This document shows positions 45,573 through 59,000 of a DNA stretch of 64,000 nucleotides, in pieces. A program made the translations under genes and the position numbers. Each line of letters starts with the position of its first letter. Positions within the stretch are counted from its first letter, which is position 1. The DNA is from Otatea glauca (taxonomy: Eukaryota; Streptophyta; Magnoliopsida; Poales; Poaceae): contig CM070719.1 in NCBI GenBank assembly GCA_036346275.1, forward strand, positions 1,426,001 to 1,490,000, read 5' to 3'. The notes below the pieces were generated by a model, which was given only the letters and a program-made list of their open reading frames with translations, did not search any database and had not been told where the DNA came from.

Positions 45573-46204
45573 ATGGCCACCCGCAAGAACGCCTCCGCCA
45601 CCGCGACGTCGCTGCTGCTGCTGCTCCTAGCGACGACGCTCCTCTCGACAGCGACGGACTTGCGGCCGACGAGGGAAGTTCCAACCGGACCGGACCCATA
45701 ACGTCGACCCGCCGCCGCGCGCGCGTCGTCGTGCACACGACTTATGGCCGATGAGAAGTTCCAACTGGGCCGGACCCCACAACGTCTGACCCGCCGCCGC
45801 CGCCTAATCGTGCCGGCACAAACTTGTGGCCGACGAGGGAAGTTCCATCCGGGCCGGACCCCATAACGTCCGACCCGCCGCCGCCGCCACCTAGTCGTGC
45901 CAGAACGGACTTGTGGCCGACGAGGGAAGTTCCATCCGGGCCGGACCCCATAACGTCCGACCCACCGCCGCCGCCTAGTGGTGCTGGCACGGACTTGTGG
46001 CCGACGAGGGAAGTTCCATCCGGGCCGGACCCCATAACGTCCGACCCGCTGCCACCGCCGGCGGCGGCTGCACGTTCGCCCTATGAGACCTCCCTGCAGC
46101 TGCGTATGATTCCCCCCTCCGGGCCCAGCGACGGGACCGACCACTCGCCCCCGCCACTGCCTGCGGTGACGAAACCATGGTGGTCTCGCTACCTGAAGAA
46201 CTAG
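45573..46204 (+). pseudogene. Multi-CLE secreted peptide precursor, frameshifted
   Basis: Residues 1-28 are a signal peptide (SLLLLLLATTLLSTATD). Then come repeats of 80-87 bp, each with a DLWPT lead, a CLE core and a run of prolines. Cores: 45672-45698 (REVPTGPDP, then stop), 45755-45790 (EVPTGPDPTTSD), 45836-45871, 45923-45958 and 46007-46042 (all REVPSGPDPITS); a weaker sixth lies at 46103-46138 (RMIPPSGPSDGT). The CLE hallmark R-x-V-P-S/T-G-P-D-P is complete in repeats 3-5; the usual ending L-H-H/N is I-T-S here. In repeat 1 a CCCC run is one C short, which puts TAA right after the first core. Repeat 2 has lost about two bases, including its Arg. Repeats 2-5 and the tail (to TAG 46202-46204) share one frame. 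Secreted CLE peptides are cut out and bind leucine-rich-repeat receptor kinases. Multi-CLE precursors are known in rice. Without a sequencing error, only a 42-residue product can be made. Confidence 0.8.
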
Positions 46205-46229
46205 CTAGCTAGTGGCAGTGAGCGGTGTC

Positions 46230-46714
46230 TGTTGTACCACACAGGTTCAAATCAGCTTCAGGATTGCTTCAGTGTCTCTGCTTGATAATCGCTTCTCTGC
46301 TTCTTCTGGTCGCTTGAACATTGACGCTGCAAAACTTCAGAACAACGAACCAAGAAACAACAGAGAAGATGGAAAAACCGAAAAACCGATTTGGTGCTGC
46401 AAAACCCCCGCAGCGTTTTCTAATTTCTCGTTACCCTTTTATATAACCTGGTTTATAGATACTTAGAGATAAATAACTCAAACTCTAAAACAATCTGACG
46501 CAAAAACTCAACTGACACCGTAATCCAAACGGTTTACTGTCGCTAATCCGGCAAACTAACCAAATTACCGAACTACTAAACTCAGGACTCTGAAACATCG
46601 TATCCCGAACCAACAAAACTAGAAAAACAGACTCGACTTCAAAACTAACATGGACTCTGATTTTTATGCTAAAGCAAAACAAACTGGAACTTCACACAAC
46701 TAGTTTAGCCAACA
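46230..46714 (-). repeat. 3' LTR of the copia element
   Basis: 485 bp; matches 61633-62112 along its whole length with scattered changes and a few small indels. Confidence 0.95.
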
Positions 46715-46753
46715 TATCATCTCCCTAAACTTTGTGTGCTTTACTTACTTCAA

Positions 46754-46963
46754 TCACGCCCAGCTTCTGTCGCATTTCGTGAAATCTGACTCGATCAAGC
46801 GCTTTAGTGAGTATGTCTTCCTGCTGTTCTTCAGAGATGACATATACCACTTCAATCTTGTCTTCTTCAACGCATTCTCTGATATATTGATACCTCGTAT
46901 CGATGTGTTTACTCCTTTCGTATGCATCGGATTTTTACACAAGGATATTGCTGCTTTATTTTC
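46754..46963 (-). pseudogene. copia RNase H C-terminal part
   Basis: The minus frame starts at ENKAAISLCKNP, the conserved core that normally follows the 'DN' of copia RNase H, and runs on in degenerate form to the 3' LTR. The preceding half lies across the solo LTR at 52861. The break is exactly at the insertion duplication. Confidence 0.8.
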
Positions 46964-49900
46964 TATAATGACCCCCATTTTCACATAAATGCAAAAATGG
47001 AAATCTCATATGCATACAGTACTAGTCCCATGATCAGTGGCTAGCATGCACATTTACAATAATTGATATTACATCCATACTCTTATTACAAATGATAATG
47101 GTAATTTATACAATAAGATCTTACAATACAGAGAAATGTAGCGGAGAGATTCAAGAGTCTTGTAGTGTGCCCATCCAAGCCTTAGGCAACTGACAAGGCA
47201 TAATCCCTAGAAAAGCTTATCGTTAATATCCCGAATCCTGCGTCAAATAAGTTTCATCGGACTAACCTAATTCTTCACCTAAAAACAACAAATAAGCAAG
47301 GGTGAGTACATTACGTACTCCGCAAGACTTTTGCAAAACCTAATAATATATGCAAGCCATTTCAAAGGAAAGGTTACTACGGTTAATTTGCATAAAGCCA
47401 ATTTGAAATATAAATACATAATAGTAGATTGCAAATGGAATTTTAAGTAAAAGCAATTTTATATGTAGAATAACAATATGTAAATACGAATAAGTGAAAT
47501 CACGAACCTGGGCATCATGATCATATCCACGAACCATTCTCCATCAACACATGGAAGAAATCACCGACACGTGGTAGAAACTAGATTTTATGAAAATAAA
47601 AATAGCTAACTATGTGATGACTTTACCAAGTGCCCATGACCGCGGGCGCGGCTAATCGATTAGTTTTACACTCTGCAGAGGTGTACATCTTTACCCACAA
47701 GTCATGACCTTTTCTTTTTGCCGCATGTTTCACGCACCTTTGGCGTAGTGGTCAGAATGTTCATGACGAAAACCTTTACATTACCTAGGTTAACTTTACA
47801 CTAGCCCGAGACGTTAAACCCATACTATGGCAGAAGAACTCAGAGAATAGAAATGATGGAACTCCCTATAGCATGGCGTACACCGGTGTATTGGTAAATG
47901 TTTGATCCATGATCACCTCGGTGTGGACGTCCCTTCGAGCAATCCATTAAGAAATAGCTCGTACTACTCCAGCCTTCCAAAGTACAAAGTTAAACTAGAT
48001 AGCTTAATTGGTTTAAGGCTGACCCATACCAGCACTTGTGGTTGTACATGTTTCTTGTCCTGAAAACAACCCATAGTTTGGTCCTTAATTCGACACGGGC
48101 AATAGTCTCCCACTATACTACGTGCAACACTTGCACATCCGGCTATTGCCAATAATTGCCCGCATCAAAACCATAGTTTTATTTTCATTTTCATCCAAAA
48201 TACCAATCATAAAGAAAGGTCATACTCATTAAATGTCACATCCAATATTTATAATCATGTCAAAGTTTTGTGTTTCTTTAAGCATGGCTAAGCATGACAC
48301 TAGGTGTGAGTAACCCAAATTGATATCAAGTATTGTCTATGTTATTTTAGGGTTATCAAGGTTCACAAATCCATACTTATCAAGGAAGTTCTATGATTCT
48401 ACAGGTATAGTTAACATTACCCATGAAATAGCAGACTTTAATAAAAGTAACGCATGCAGTAAAACATTTAATGAAAACACTTATAAAACTGGGATCGATA
48501 TGACTAAAGGGGGTGCTTGCCTTGCTTATTTATTGCTTACGGCGAAGTCAAGGTCGCAGTCGACGTTGTCGATGATGGAATCAATGACGTCGGGTTCTAT
48601 ATGTGGCGAACGAAGAACACAACACAACAAATTCAATAAGGGCAAAAAGAAGTCAGATGAAAAATCAAATAAAATCAACTATAGGAATCAGGTGTGACTT
48701 CGGGTTTGTGTTGAATGATTTCACGTTCTTGCATTATAGTCGAATATACATTCATGTCGTTAACGGCTTTTAGGTTGAGCATTGCACGGTTTCTTTCATA
48801 GACTATCTATTCTTGATTTTCGAATTCTAGATGCTAAAATTATTTTAATTAATAGAATTAACACATTAGATCATTAGGTTGCTTGCTGTGAATGATTAGC
48901 ACTTAATCCTTAATTGATTTTGCATAAGTAGCTTTGAATAAATCTGTTAAGTTAGGTTACTGGTTATATATGTTTGTGGTTTTTAAGAAGGATCTGATGA
49001 TTCAAATATCTTATCTTTAGATTTGTTCAATACTACTAAGTTTGCTTATTCATATTATGAAGTCTAGAAATCATAATACTTAAGGTTATTTTGCTATCAA
49101 GATTTATATGCAAAGCATGCTGAAATGAAATTATTTCTTCAGAATAGGGTACTCTATACTTTAGGGAGCACTTATAAACTAATTTCATAAATTTTAGGAT
49201 TTAGATGAGATATTATATTCATTGCTGAAATATCTTATATGGCATTAAGGTTTCTGATGACTATGACACTTAAGGGTATTGGGCTAGCAGGATTCAGATG
49301 CAAAGCAAGTTGTAATAAGAATATTTTCTAGATTATGGTAGTATATATTTTAAATATCATTACTAGGCTAATTTGGACAATACTTGCATTTAGACGAGAT
49401 ATTTTACAGGCTGCTGAAAAGGGTTTAGTTTTTCTAAATTCTGTGCGACAAAGGTTTAGTTTTAATTCTTAATTTGCGACTGCACCTTATAAGATTATTT
49501 ATTCATTTTTCTATCATTAGCAGAGGATGACCCTAAGAGTGTTTTAAAGTTGGTTTCGTAATATTTTGCTTTTATCCGAGATATTTTCCATATAAGTAAA
49601 CATTAAGATCTAATATGCACTTAATCCAAATTTGCACAAACATGAGATATTCTTGCATAAACAGGGGTATTATGGTTTTATTAAAGACCTAAGAATAAGT
49701 TTACCATTATTTGAATTTGTATGCTTTAAGTTACATTTATTTTAATTTCTATGCATTGGAAAATAATCTATTTTCAAGTTTAATTCAAACTAGATTCAAT
49801 TCTAAATGTTTTTGCATATCTAGGTAGATTACTAACTTTTAAACACATATAAACTAGTTTGACATGATCTGAATCATTTTTTCAAAAGATATTCATATTT

Positions 49901-52860
49901 GAATATTCAATACATTGGAAACAACTCACTTTAGAAAATGATGTAAATCGAGTCAAAATATAAATAATTTTGCATATTTAGGTTCATGAGGAGTTAAAGT
50001 TTCTAACAAAATTGGTTTCATTCAAATTGGAGTTCATTTGTAAAATTTCCATATATGACATATTTTAGATCCCTTTCTTTAAAGTTGAATTTAAAATTTA
50101 AACATAGTTCATTTTCAAAATATTTTTTCATATTCTGAATCTAAATGATTTATAATGAATTTATAAATTTATTTCATTAATTTTGGATTAGAAATGCGCA
50201 AGATATAAGCAAATGAATATGCTAGGTTTAGGAAAATACTGAAAATTAAAAATATACCAAAATAGGAAAGTACGCCTTCAAACTGAGGTTACGCTTTTCC
50301 TTTTTGGACTCGAGCTGGGCTGAGGCGCTGATGAGCTGGGCCCATCTGGCAAAGAAATGGCTGCGCTTGAGCGACTAACTTGCGGGCCCTTCAGCCGTGC
50401 CACACGAGGTCGAAACAGGCCCGCTCAGCGAGGAACGAGGCACGCAGTACAAGATGAGGTCGACCATGGCCTCTTGTCGAGAGCCGAGCGAAGCGATCTT
50501 CTTGGCTGCTGGCGACGAAGCATCGCCGGAGAGATGGAATGGGTTCCACCATGAGTTTCAGCATGCTTGCGTGCACACGGGGGTGGTACTGCGGTGGTCG
50601 AAGGCGGACGGGAGGTGGGTCGCCACCGTTCGGGGGCGGCGGTCGCCATGGTCGCCCTGCAGTGGAGCTTAAGCACAGGTTTTTGCGACGCGATTTCGCC
50701 ACCATGAGAATCAGTGTGCCTAGAGGGTCCTATTTTTGGGTTTGGCTAGGAAAATGAGTAGCGGAGGAAGGTTCTCACCATGCGCGATCGTTGGCAGAGG
50801 AAGAAACTCGGTGCGACAGCTCACTGGAGAAGAAGGCTTCAACTGAGCTCGGAGAGGAACTATATGTGCTCCGGAGAGGCTCTAGGCTAAATGATTTGGA
50901 CAGTGTTTTACCGGAGTGGTTGATCGAGGTGTGCCCCCTTTTCACAGGTTTCCACCGAACTTGAAGGGGATGAGGTGTTTTCAAACGCGATTGAGGCAGA
51001 GAGGTGATGCTCTGTGTGTTGGAAGACCCGGGAAGATTTTATAGCTAGCTAAGGCAGTTTGGGTACAGGATTTGAACGCATGCAGGAAACGGCGGCTCGG
51101 CCAGAGTGTCACACAAGATTTCTCGACTGTGGTAGCGTGAATCCAGATGAGATGATAGCCGTGACAGAGCTTCTGGCAGGGGTGGCAAGTTGGTGTTTCG
51201 GTCGACGCAATTTGCGGCGAGAAGCGACAAATTTGAGAGGCGGCGCTGGCTCGGGTGAGAGACAGAGGGAGATGCGGGAGAGGAAAAGAAGAACGGAGAA
51301 GAGAGATGACGTGTGGGGGCAAACGGTAGAGGAAGGAGTCGGCAGGGGGTGCGCGGTGGTAGAGCACCACGGCCAGGGGATGCTGCAATTGAGTTGGGGA
51401 AGGTGCTTAGAGGTAGGTAATGGTTCTTTCAGTGGGAGCAATTGAAGTTTTTTGCATCGACCATGGAGTTCGGTCTGCAGCTTTGCTGAATGGGGAATGG
51501 AATGGCAGAGACAAATGCTATGGTTGCTGAGGGGAGGCTTGGTTTCTTTTATAGCAGGTGAGGTCGGTTGTATCAGGATTTGAACACAAGTGAAGAATTG
51601 CGGCTTGGCTGGGAGCGCGAGTCTTCTCGGTGCAGCATCTGGCTTCTCAGCGAAAGATGCGGTGATGTGGCAAAGAAAGCTGGGTCGAGGCCTCGGGTTG
51701 TGAGAGATTGAGGAGCCGACTGAGCAACAAGGCAGTCAATGGCGGTTGTTGCAAGTTGTGCTTGATTTTTGCTTTGCTTTGATCAAGAACAGAGAGAGAG
51801 CTCATGCTGTCTGTTTGCTGTGTTGGTGTCGGTTTGGAGAAGAAGTCTGGCGAAGATGACCTGACTAGTGGGGACAGCTAGAAAAGAAGACACATTGCAG
51901 TTCAATGTATAGGACATCAGGATCTTAGAGACTTAATTAGGGCTGTCAAATCAAGTCAAAATTTTATGAACATTTTCCTATAGGTCGGCAAGATAAGGTG
52001 TGCTATCCAGTAAAAATTTCAGGTTAAAATATTTTGTATAAAAATTACAGTAATTCTAACAATGCATGTTATCAATTTCTGCATATTCTGATTTTCATTT
52101 ATTTAAAGATCAAAATGAAGTTAATATTTTATGAAAATTTTCTTGAAGGTTTTAAATGGAATTATTTATCTTCTTTAAAATTTTAATATTTTATATTTAA
52201 ATTCTAAATATTCTGACATTGCTATTTTCAGAGTTATTTACTTTCTATTTTTGAATTATTAAAATATTTAAATATCTTTTTTAATTTTTGATATTTTTAC
52301 CAGATTTAGATGTTGTTTTTATGTTGGCATGGTAAAAATATCAGATCAAGATAGGTTCTCTAGAGTTTTACATAAATCCGACACTATCTGAATTGATCTT
52401 AAATCTTCATGATTCCAATATCTTATCCTCATTAAATGTGTTCAGATTATCTTTGACAGTAAGACAAGGGCTCTGGCGGTTTCTAATATTTTAATATTAT
52501 TTTTTGCAGATTTTTATTGCTATTGTGTTTTTACCTTTTTACTTTTACCATTTTACCATTTCAATATATATGAATTTTCTTTTAGAACAAAACTCAAGGA
52601 AAATCAATAATTCAGAAAACTCAGGAAATTAAAATTCAAATTAAATATCACATCTCAAATTCATTTTTATATTTTGTTTGTTTTGAAAGAAATAGTTTTA
52701 ATATTGCTATCCCTCTTTTCTTAAGATTAAAATGCAAGAAGAGAGGAAAAGATATTGTTTTAAATCAAAATCTTGATTCCAATTGAAATTTTTATTCAAT
52801 TCCATTTTTAAATTTCAAACTTTTCATTTTTCATATTTTTGAATTTTATGGGATGTTACA
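46964..52860 (-). repeat. Giant solo LTR (5.9 kb) inserted in copia RNase H
   Basis: On the minus strand it starts TGTAACATCCC and ends GGGGGTCATTATA. Flanks TTTTC (46959-46963) and TTGTC (52861-52865) are a target duplication with one mismatch. Conserved LTR landmarks are CTAGCCACTGATCATGGGAC at the 3' end, the CTGCAGAG segment near 47675 and a GC-rich island at 50290-51760. No internal domain. The relative at 56024 is 1.2 kb shorter, so this one may contain a further insertion or an expanded first half. Frames in 50357-51445 are unsupported. Confidence 0.85.
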
Positions 52861-55800
52861 TTGTCTATCTTCAATTCAAACCGTTCTGGCTGTTTCTTCA
52901 GGAGGCTCCCAACAACCGAGCCAACTAAATCCCTTGACAGGCTGCAGTTGTTGCCGCGACATACGTAGCCTCACAGGATGACAAAGTCACAACTCTTTGC
53001 TTCTGGGACTGCCATGTGATTAGATTCAGACCAATGAAGAAAACAATCCCTGTAATGCTTTTCCGGTCATTTATGTCTCCGGCAAAATCACTATCACAAT
53101 ACCCTGTTAACTTCAAATCTGTGTTCCTGTTCTTGCCATGGAAACATCCAAAATTCAGTGTACCACTCACATACCTTAATATATGCTTGACTGCTACATA
53201 ATGATGAACTGTGGGAGTTTCCATGAATCTGCTAACATAACCGACAACATATGCAATGTCTGGACATGTATTCACAAGATAGCGCAAGCTTCCCACTAAA
53301 CTTCTATACATTGCTGCTTCCACTGCTTGATCACCATCATTCTTACTGAGTCTCAACCGACTTTCCATAGGAGTTTGACATGAATTACACTCTTTCATCC
53401 TAGCTTGCTCGAGTATCCTTGCTATACCAGAATCTGATTGCTTCACCTCTATGCCCAAATAATAGCTCAACAGCCCAAGGTCACTCATTTTAAACAACTT
53501 CTTCATGTGATTTTTAAAAGCAATAATCTCAGCTTGAGATGAAGAAGTGATGATTAGATCATCCATATATATGCCAACCAACAAGACTGCCAGAACGTTC
53601 CTTCCCATAAACTGCATGTTCAAGAGGGCATCTTTCAAAACCAATTGAGACAAGGCTCTTATCCAATTTGGAATACCAGGCCCTAGGAGCTTGCCGTAAG
53701 CCATATAGAGATTTTCTCAATCTCATCACCGAATTTGGTCTTTGCTCATCTACAAAACCAGGTGGCTGCAAGACATAAACTTCTTCCAATAATTCTCCAT
53801 TCAGGAAAGCGGATTTCACATCCATGTGATGCACCTCCCAATTTCCATGTGCAGCCATTGCAATAAGTAGCCGAACTGTCTCAAGCCGAGCTACTGGAGC
53901 AAAAACTTCTTCAAAATCCACTCCTTGCTTTTGCGCGTACCCTTTCGCAACGAGTCGCGCTTTATACTTCACAATCTTACCTGCAGGGCCTTTCTTTATT
54001 TTGAATACCCACTTCAAACCGATTGCCTTATGACCTTCAGGTAATGAAACTAGCTCCCAGGTCTTGTTTTCATGAATAGAAGCCAACTCCTCCTTCATGG
54101 CTTTCATCCAACGATTTTCTTTTAATGCTTCTTGGAAGCTTGCTGGTTCTTCCAAGGCTAGCATTAAGTAATCATTCTCCTGTAATTCAACTTCAATACT
54201 TGCATCATACAAGTCTTCTAAAGTTCGAAACTGAATTGGTCCCTATGGAGAAAGCTCTGAAGTTGAAGTAGCAGGTGACTGCGATGCAGATTCCAGAGAG
54301 TGTCTTGGCGATCCAAGGATTTGAGAATCAACCGCCTTAGCACTTCCTGGCGTATCAGTCTGGTCTTCATCCAATGACTCTGAGGAATTCATGTGACCTT
54401 CGTGGCTCTGTGCTGGACCAGCAGCCGAATTGAAACCATAATCAACCTGGAAGTTTCTTGAGTATTGCTTGGATCTGCTCCCGTATCATCATCCCAACTC
54501 CATTGCCTCTCCTCTTCAAAAACCACATCGCGACTGACTATCACTCTTCTAGTTTTCGGATTGAAAAACATGTAGGCTTTTGTGCCCAACTCGTAGCCCA
54601 CAAAAACAGTCTTGATGCTTCTGTCTTCTAGCTTGGCTAGATGTGGTGGTCACTTTTATATACGTGACACAACCAAACACCCGCAGATGCTGTATCTTCG
54701 GTTTTCTTTTGTACCACATCTCATATGGCGTTTTGGCTTCGTTACTTCGAGTTGGTGATCTGTTTAAGAGATAAACTGCTGTTGCTACAGCTTCTCCCCA
54801 AAACCATCCAGGCATACTCTTATTTTTCAAAAGACATCTCACTGTGCCCACTATAGTTTGATTTTGTCGTTCAGCCACTCTGTTCTGCTGTGGGGAATAG
54901 GGTGCCATGAGAAGCCGTCTCACACCCTCTTCAGCACTGAAATCCCTAAAATCTTGTGACACAAATTCACCTCCGCGGTCTGTTCGCAATGCCTTCAACT
55001 TACTGTCCATCTCGTTCTCAGCCAATGCTTTAATCTTCTTGAAACCGGCCAGTGCTTCGTCCTTGCTTTTGATCAGAACTACCCACATAAATCGGGAATA
55101 TTCATCAATCAAGAGGAGAGAGAACTTGTTGCCAGCCGGCGTTGCAGGTTTTATAGGGCCACATAAATCATCATGTATCAACTCCAATGGTTTTTGTGCA
55201 CGAACTTCTGACTTCTGAGGAAATGCAATGCGCCTTTGCTTTCCCATCAAACAAGCTTCACAAGGTTGCTCGAGGTGATCAATATGTGGTAGACCTTCAA
55301 CCATGTTCTTCTGTGACAAGGTCTTCAGTGCCCGAAAATTAATATGACCAAATCTTGCATGCCACAACCATTCCTTCTCATTATATTTGGCCAACAAACA
55401 AACTGGTTGTGCACGAATCAGCCGATACATATACAACCGGTTCCAGGATTTCTTCACTCTGACTAGCAGCTTATCACCACGATCATAAATACTCATGTAG
55501 CCATCTTCAATCATGGTTCTGTTCCCTGAGCTATCTAGCTGCCCCAAACTTATCACATTGCTGCGAAGTCTAGGGATATAATATACTCCAGACAACACCT
55601 TGTGTTCACCGGTCACTCCTTTAAGAAGCACAAACACTTGTCCTTCAATCTTCACCACTGAACCATCACCAAATTTAACCGATCCTTGCACTGATGTATT
55701 CAATTTTGTGAACACATTTTGCTTCCAGTCATGTGATTACTCGAACCCGAGTCTAGATACCACAGATCACTGGATGTGTCACCTCCATCTCCCAGATCAG

Positions 55801-55969
55801 GTTTAACCTTTTCTTCATTGAGCATAATTACTTCAGTGCCATAATCCGCAACTCTAGAAAGCTCACATGCCTCAATCATAAGCAAAGCAGTTTCATCATC
55901 TTTAAGCTTTTCAACATAATGAACTTTCTCATTTTTCGGTTTGGTGCATTCAGATGCAAAGTGTCCCAT
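52861..55969 (-). pseudogene. copia pol: protease, integrase, RT, start of RNase H
   Basis: Protease motif WYLDSGSSNHMTG at about 55715-55760; integrase in 54549-55715 with the HARFGH...CEAC zinc pattern, IHDDLCGP, LRTDRGGEF and NRVAERQNQT. RT in 53559-54212 and 52925-53704: KARLVAKGYAQKQGVDFEEV, MDVKSAFLNGELLEEV, LRQAPRAWYSKLDK, then the catalytic IYMDDLI and SLVGSLRYLVNTCPDIAYVV. RNase H begins GYCDSDFAG and runs to LKIDN, where the solo LTR cuts it. Frame changes near 55710, 54590, 54240 and 53650 show the copy is dead. Confidence 0.88.
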
Positions 55970-56018
55970 GTCTGAACAATTAAAACATCTGATCTTACCC
56001 TTATCAAACTTGAGGTAA
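55970..56018 (-). pseudogene. Gag zinc-knuckle end, separated from gag by a solo LTR
   Basis: Minus-strand translation gives CFNCSDMGHFASEC, a CCHC knuckle that belongs to the gag at 60839. The last codons before it touch the GGTCT target duplication at 56019-56023. Confidence 0.85.
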
Positions 56019-56023
56019 GGTCT

Positions 56024-59000
56024 TGTAACAGCCTCAAAATAAGAAGGGGAAAATTAAAAAATTTAAATTGGAATCCTGACCATTTTTAAGAAAGCTTTAA
56101 CTATTAAAGAACTAGAATTCTAGATTTAAAATTTCAAGCTCAACAAACCTAATACTTATAAGCACATCCTCAACAGTTTATATATATATACGTACACGTA
56201 TGTATATTCAGGTAAGTGTATATATGCATGCATGTCCAATCGAGGGCAACAATTATAACACCACAATTAAACATCACATTATCACTCAAGAGAATCAAAG
56301 CAAATTCATTCCATTCCTGTTATATCAAGGGAGAAAATAAATTATAAGTTCAGTACCATCCAAATAAACTAAGAGTGTTCGAAAGAATGTATGTCTGATT
56401 CAATACACCCAAATCATCCAACTTAATCTACATTAGAGAGCAATCAATCCCATTCGATTACATCCGTGCTTAACAAAAAGGTGAAAACCAATTCATAAAA
56501 TTTGATACAACTGACATACATCAAGTTCTACATTGCCCCAAATCTCACATAAATTACAGTTCAAATCTCATACAAAAACTATTACACCGGCTCTCAAAAG
56601 TTCAGTAAAAGGAATATATTGCTAAGCATCTACCCTGACCCTTTTTCCTTCTCCTGCCAACCCAAACCGACTTTTATCAGCACTGCATCCAGCTAGCTGC
56701 TAGCCATTTCTTTTGCCCATCCCTGGCCCATACTGCATAGCAAAGTGGCAGGGGAAAGGCTTGCATGTCATCCATCTGTCCCTTTTTGCCTTCCAGCTAC
56801 CTCACTCCAGCCACGATTGCACCTTCATGTCGGTTTGATCACGATATAAAAAGAACAGGAGCACCACTGCACCAGCATCCATCCTTCACTCTTTTACTAC
56901 TCTACACCTGTTCAAACCGCACCCTCTTCGTTAAACTCAGTTAAGGAGTAGAACAAAGGTCAAGGAGACGGCAGTAAAGAGGTTGTAGTTACCTTGTCCT
57001 TTTTGTCTTCATTCTCCAGCCAAACCTCTGTTCGGCCTTTCTGCAGCAAAAAGGTACCACTCATTAGTTTGATACACTTTCCTCTTCCGGTCATTAAAAG
57101 CAAATGTTACTCATTTAGTTCAATTAAAGTACGAATCAGTATTGTAACTAAACCAAGCCTTCCCTTTGAACCAAATATGCTTTTCAGAAGACATAATCAG
57201 ATACCCTAGTATATCATTCCTTATAAGCGGCAGGTTTGGTATTAGATAATCAGGTTGTCTTACAATTTAACTTCTAGAACAGACCTACTCTGGAACGAGA
57301 TCACAAATTGCAATTCACCACCAAATCAAAATTAGAAACACTCGAGTAAATAAGAACATTATGATACAATAGTGCAGAAAAGATACCAAGGGTGTTGGGA
57401 TCTAATGAGCTTTTATGCACATCAACCCTCTCAATCATATTGCACAGAGGGTAGACTCATCTGATCATACACACATTCTGAGCAGTGTTTTACACTTAAG
57501 AAACCTCATGGATCCATATAAGTGTGTCTTCCTATATGCACACAGAATTCAACAAAATATTGAATCTTATACTCATAAATTTCAATGTGCACAGACCCTA
57601 AACCTGATATCATTCAATCACAGAACATCACATATCACCAATTCCATTCTAATAATCAAGCATAGGGTTAAACATTCCAATAAACGTCAAAATTTCAGCA
57701 TGCATACATTGCTTAACAAATAACAGTATATATCATTCTTTAAGCCCCATTTCCAGCAACCAAAACCAAAGGTAAAATCGGATACCACACATAACAGATA
57801 AGCATGGCAATTAAAATAAAAAATTGGAAGATTGAGAGGAGGACTTAGCTTGTAGAGAAGGGGGTATGAACCCTAGCAGCAGTCGAGCCATAGTCGAAGG
57901 AGTTGAAGCCGTCGGGCTGTGGTTGGTGCCAAAATGGCCGCTGCACCGTCGGAGCCGAGTAGGCCGGTGGATTTAGGCGTCGGCACTAGGGCTAAGCCCT
58001 GGTGACCTAGGGCAAATTGGAGAAGAAGATGAGTAAAGAAGGAGAGAAGAGGAAGGAGAGTAAGAGAGAAATGGGGGTTCACTTAGCTCGGTGGCGCCAT
58101 CGGCTTCAAGAGAGGCGGTCGGATCCGGTGAGAAAAACGCGAAGACTCGGCATGGATCCGTCGGATCTGATGAAGGGGAAGCCGAAGGCCAGGAGGCGGT
58201 GGCGCAACGGCTCGGGCGGTGCCGACTCTTGGCCGCAGAGGGGGGAAGCGGTGTAGTCGGCGCCGAAGTAGGAGGAAGGACTGGCGGTGGGGAGACGCAA
58301 GAGCGAGCGAGAGAGAGAGGACGGCGGGAGAAGGTCAAAGCGGAGCGCCGGCACGCAGAAGAGAAGGCAGCGCCCGGGCCAAGAGGGGAAACGACCGGTG
58401 GTGGCGCAGGAGGAAGCAGCGGCGATGCTCGACGCAGGAGCCAGGTGCGGCACTTGGGAGCAGAGAAGGGAGCTCGGGCTGGGCGCTTGAGGAGAGGAGC
58501 AGGCGGCAACTGAGTGAGTAGAGAGAGAGGAGGTGAGGCTAGGTTTAGGGTAGGATGAGGGGATTCGGCCGGGCTGGTTGGGCCGAAGGAATTGGGCCGG
58601 CTTGGCCGACCAAATAAATAAATATAATAAAATTAAATAAAAAATATATAATAATAATAAATAAGTTAATGAGTGTTCAAATTAAAAATAAGAGTGGAGA
58701 TAACACATGTCTACCAACCTGAACCGAGATTAACACTTTAAATACAAACACATTTAGTAAGTAACGCTAAATACATGATTTACCAAAAGATGACTTATGT
58801 TTAATCCAAATAATTTTAGCATCTTGTATTCAGAATTTTAAAAATAAGAATACATAACCATAGCCTGTTGAATTCATAAATAAACATACATATGTATATA
58901 ACTTTAGCCTCTTGAATTCGTAACAAAACACATGCAATCAAGAAACCTTAACTATAAAACAAGCTTGTTTTATATAGTAGGTTTCTATTTAACTTTCCAT

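Noticed and set aside
45470..46178. 224-residue minus-strand frame opposite the multi-CLE gene
   Set aside because: Its repeats are the antisense of the CLE repeats and it lacks known motifs; signal peptide and CLE cores favour the plus strand.
50357..51445. Frames of 65-135 residues in the 46964-52860 LTR
   Set aside because: Same reason: GC-rich LTR island, frames on both strands, no recognisable domain.
57873..58521. 178-residue minus frame and 140-residue plus frame
   Set aside because: Low-complexity Ser/Pro/Arg composition inside a giant LTR; no conserved motif.
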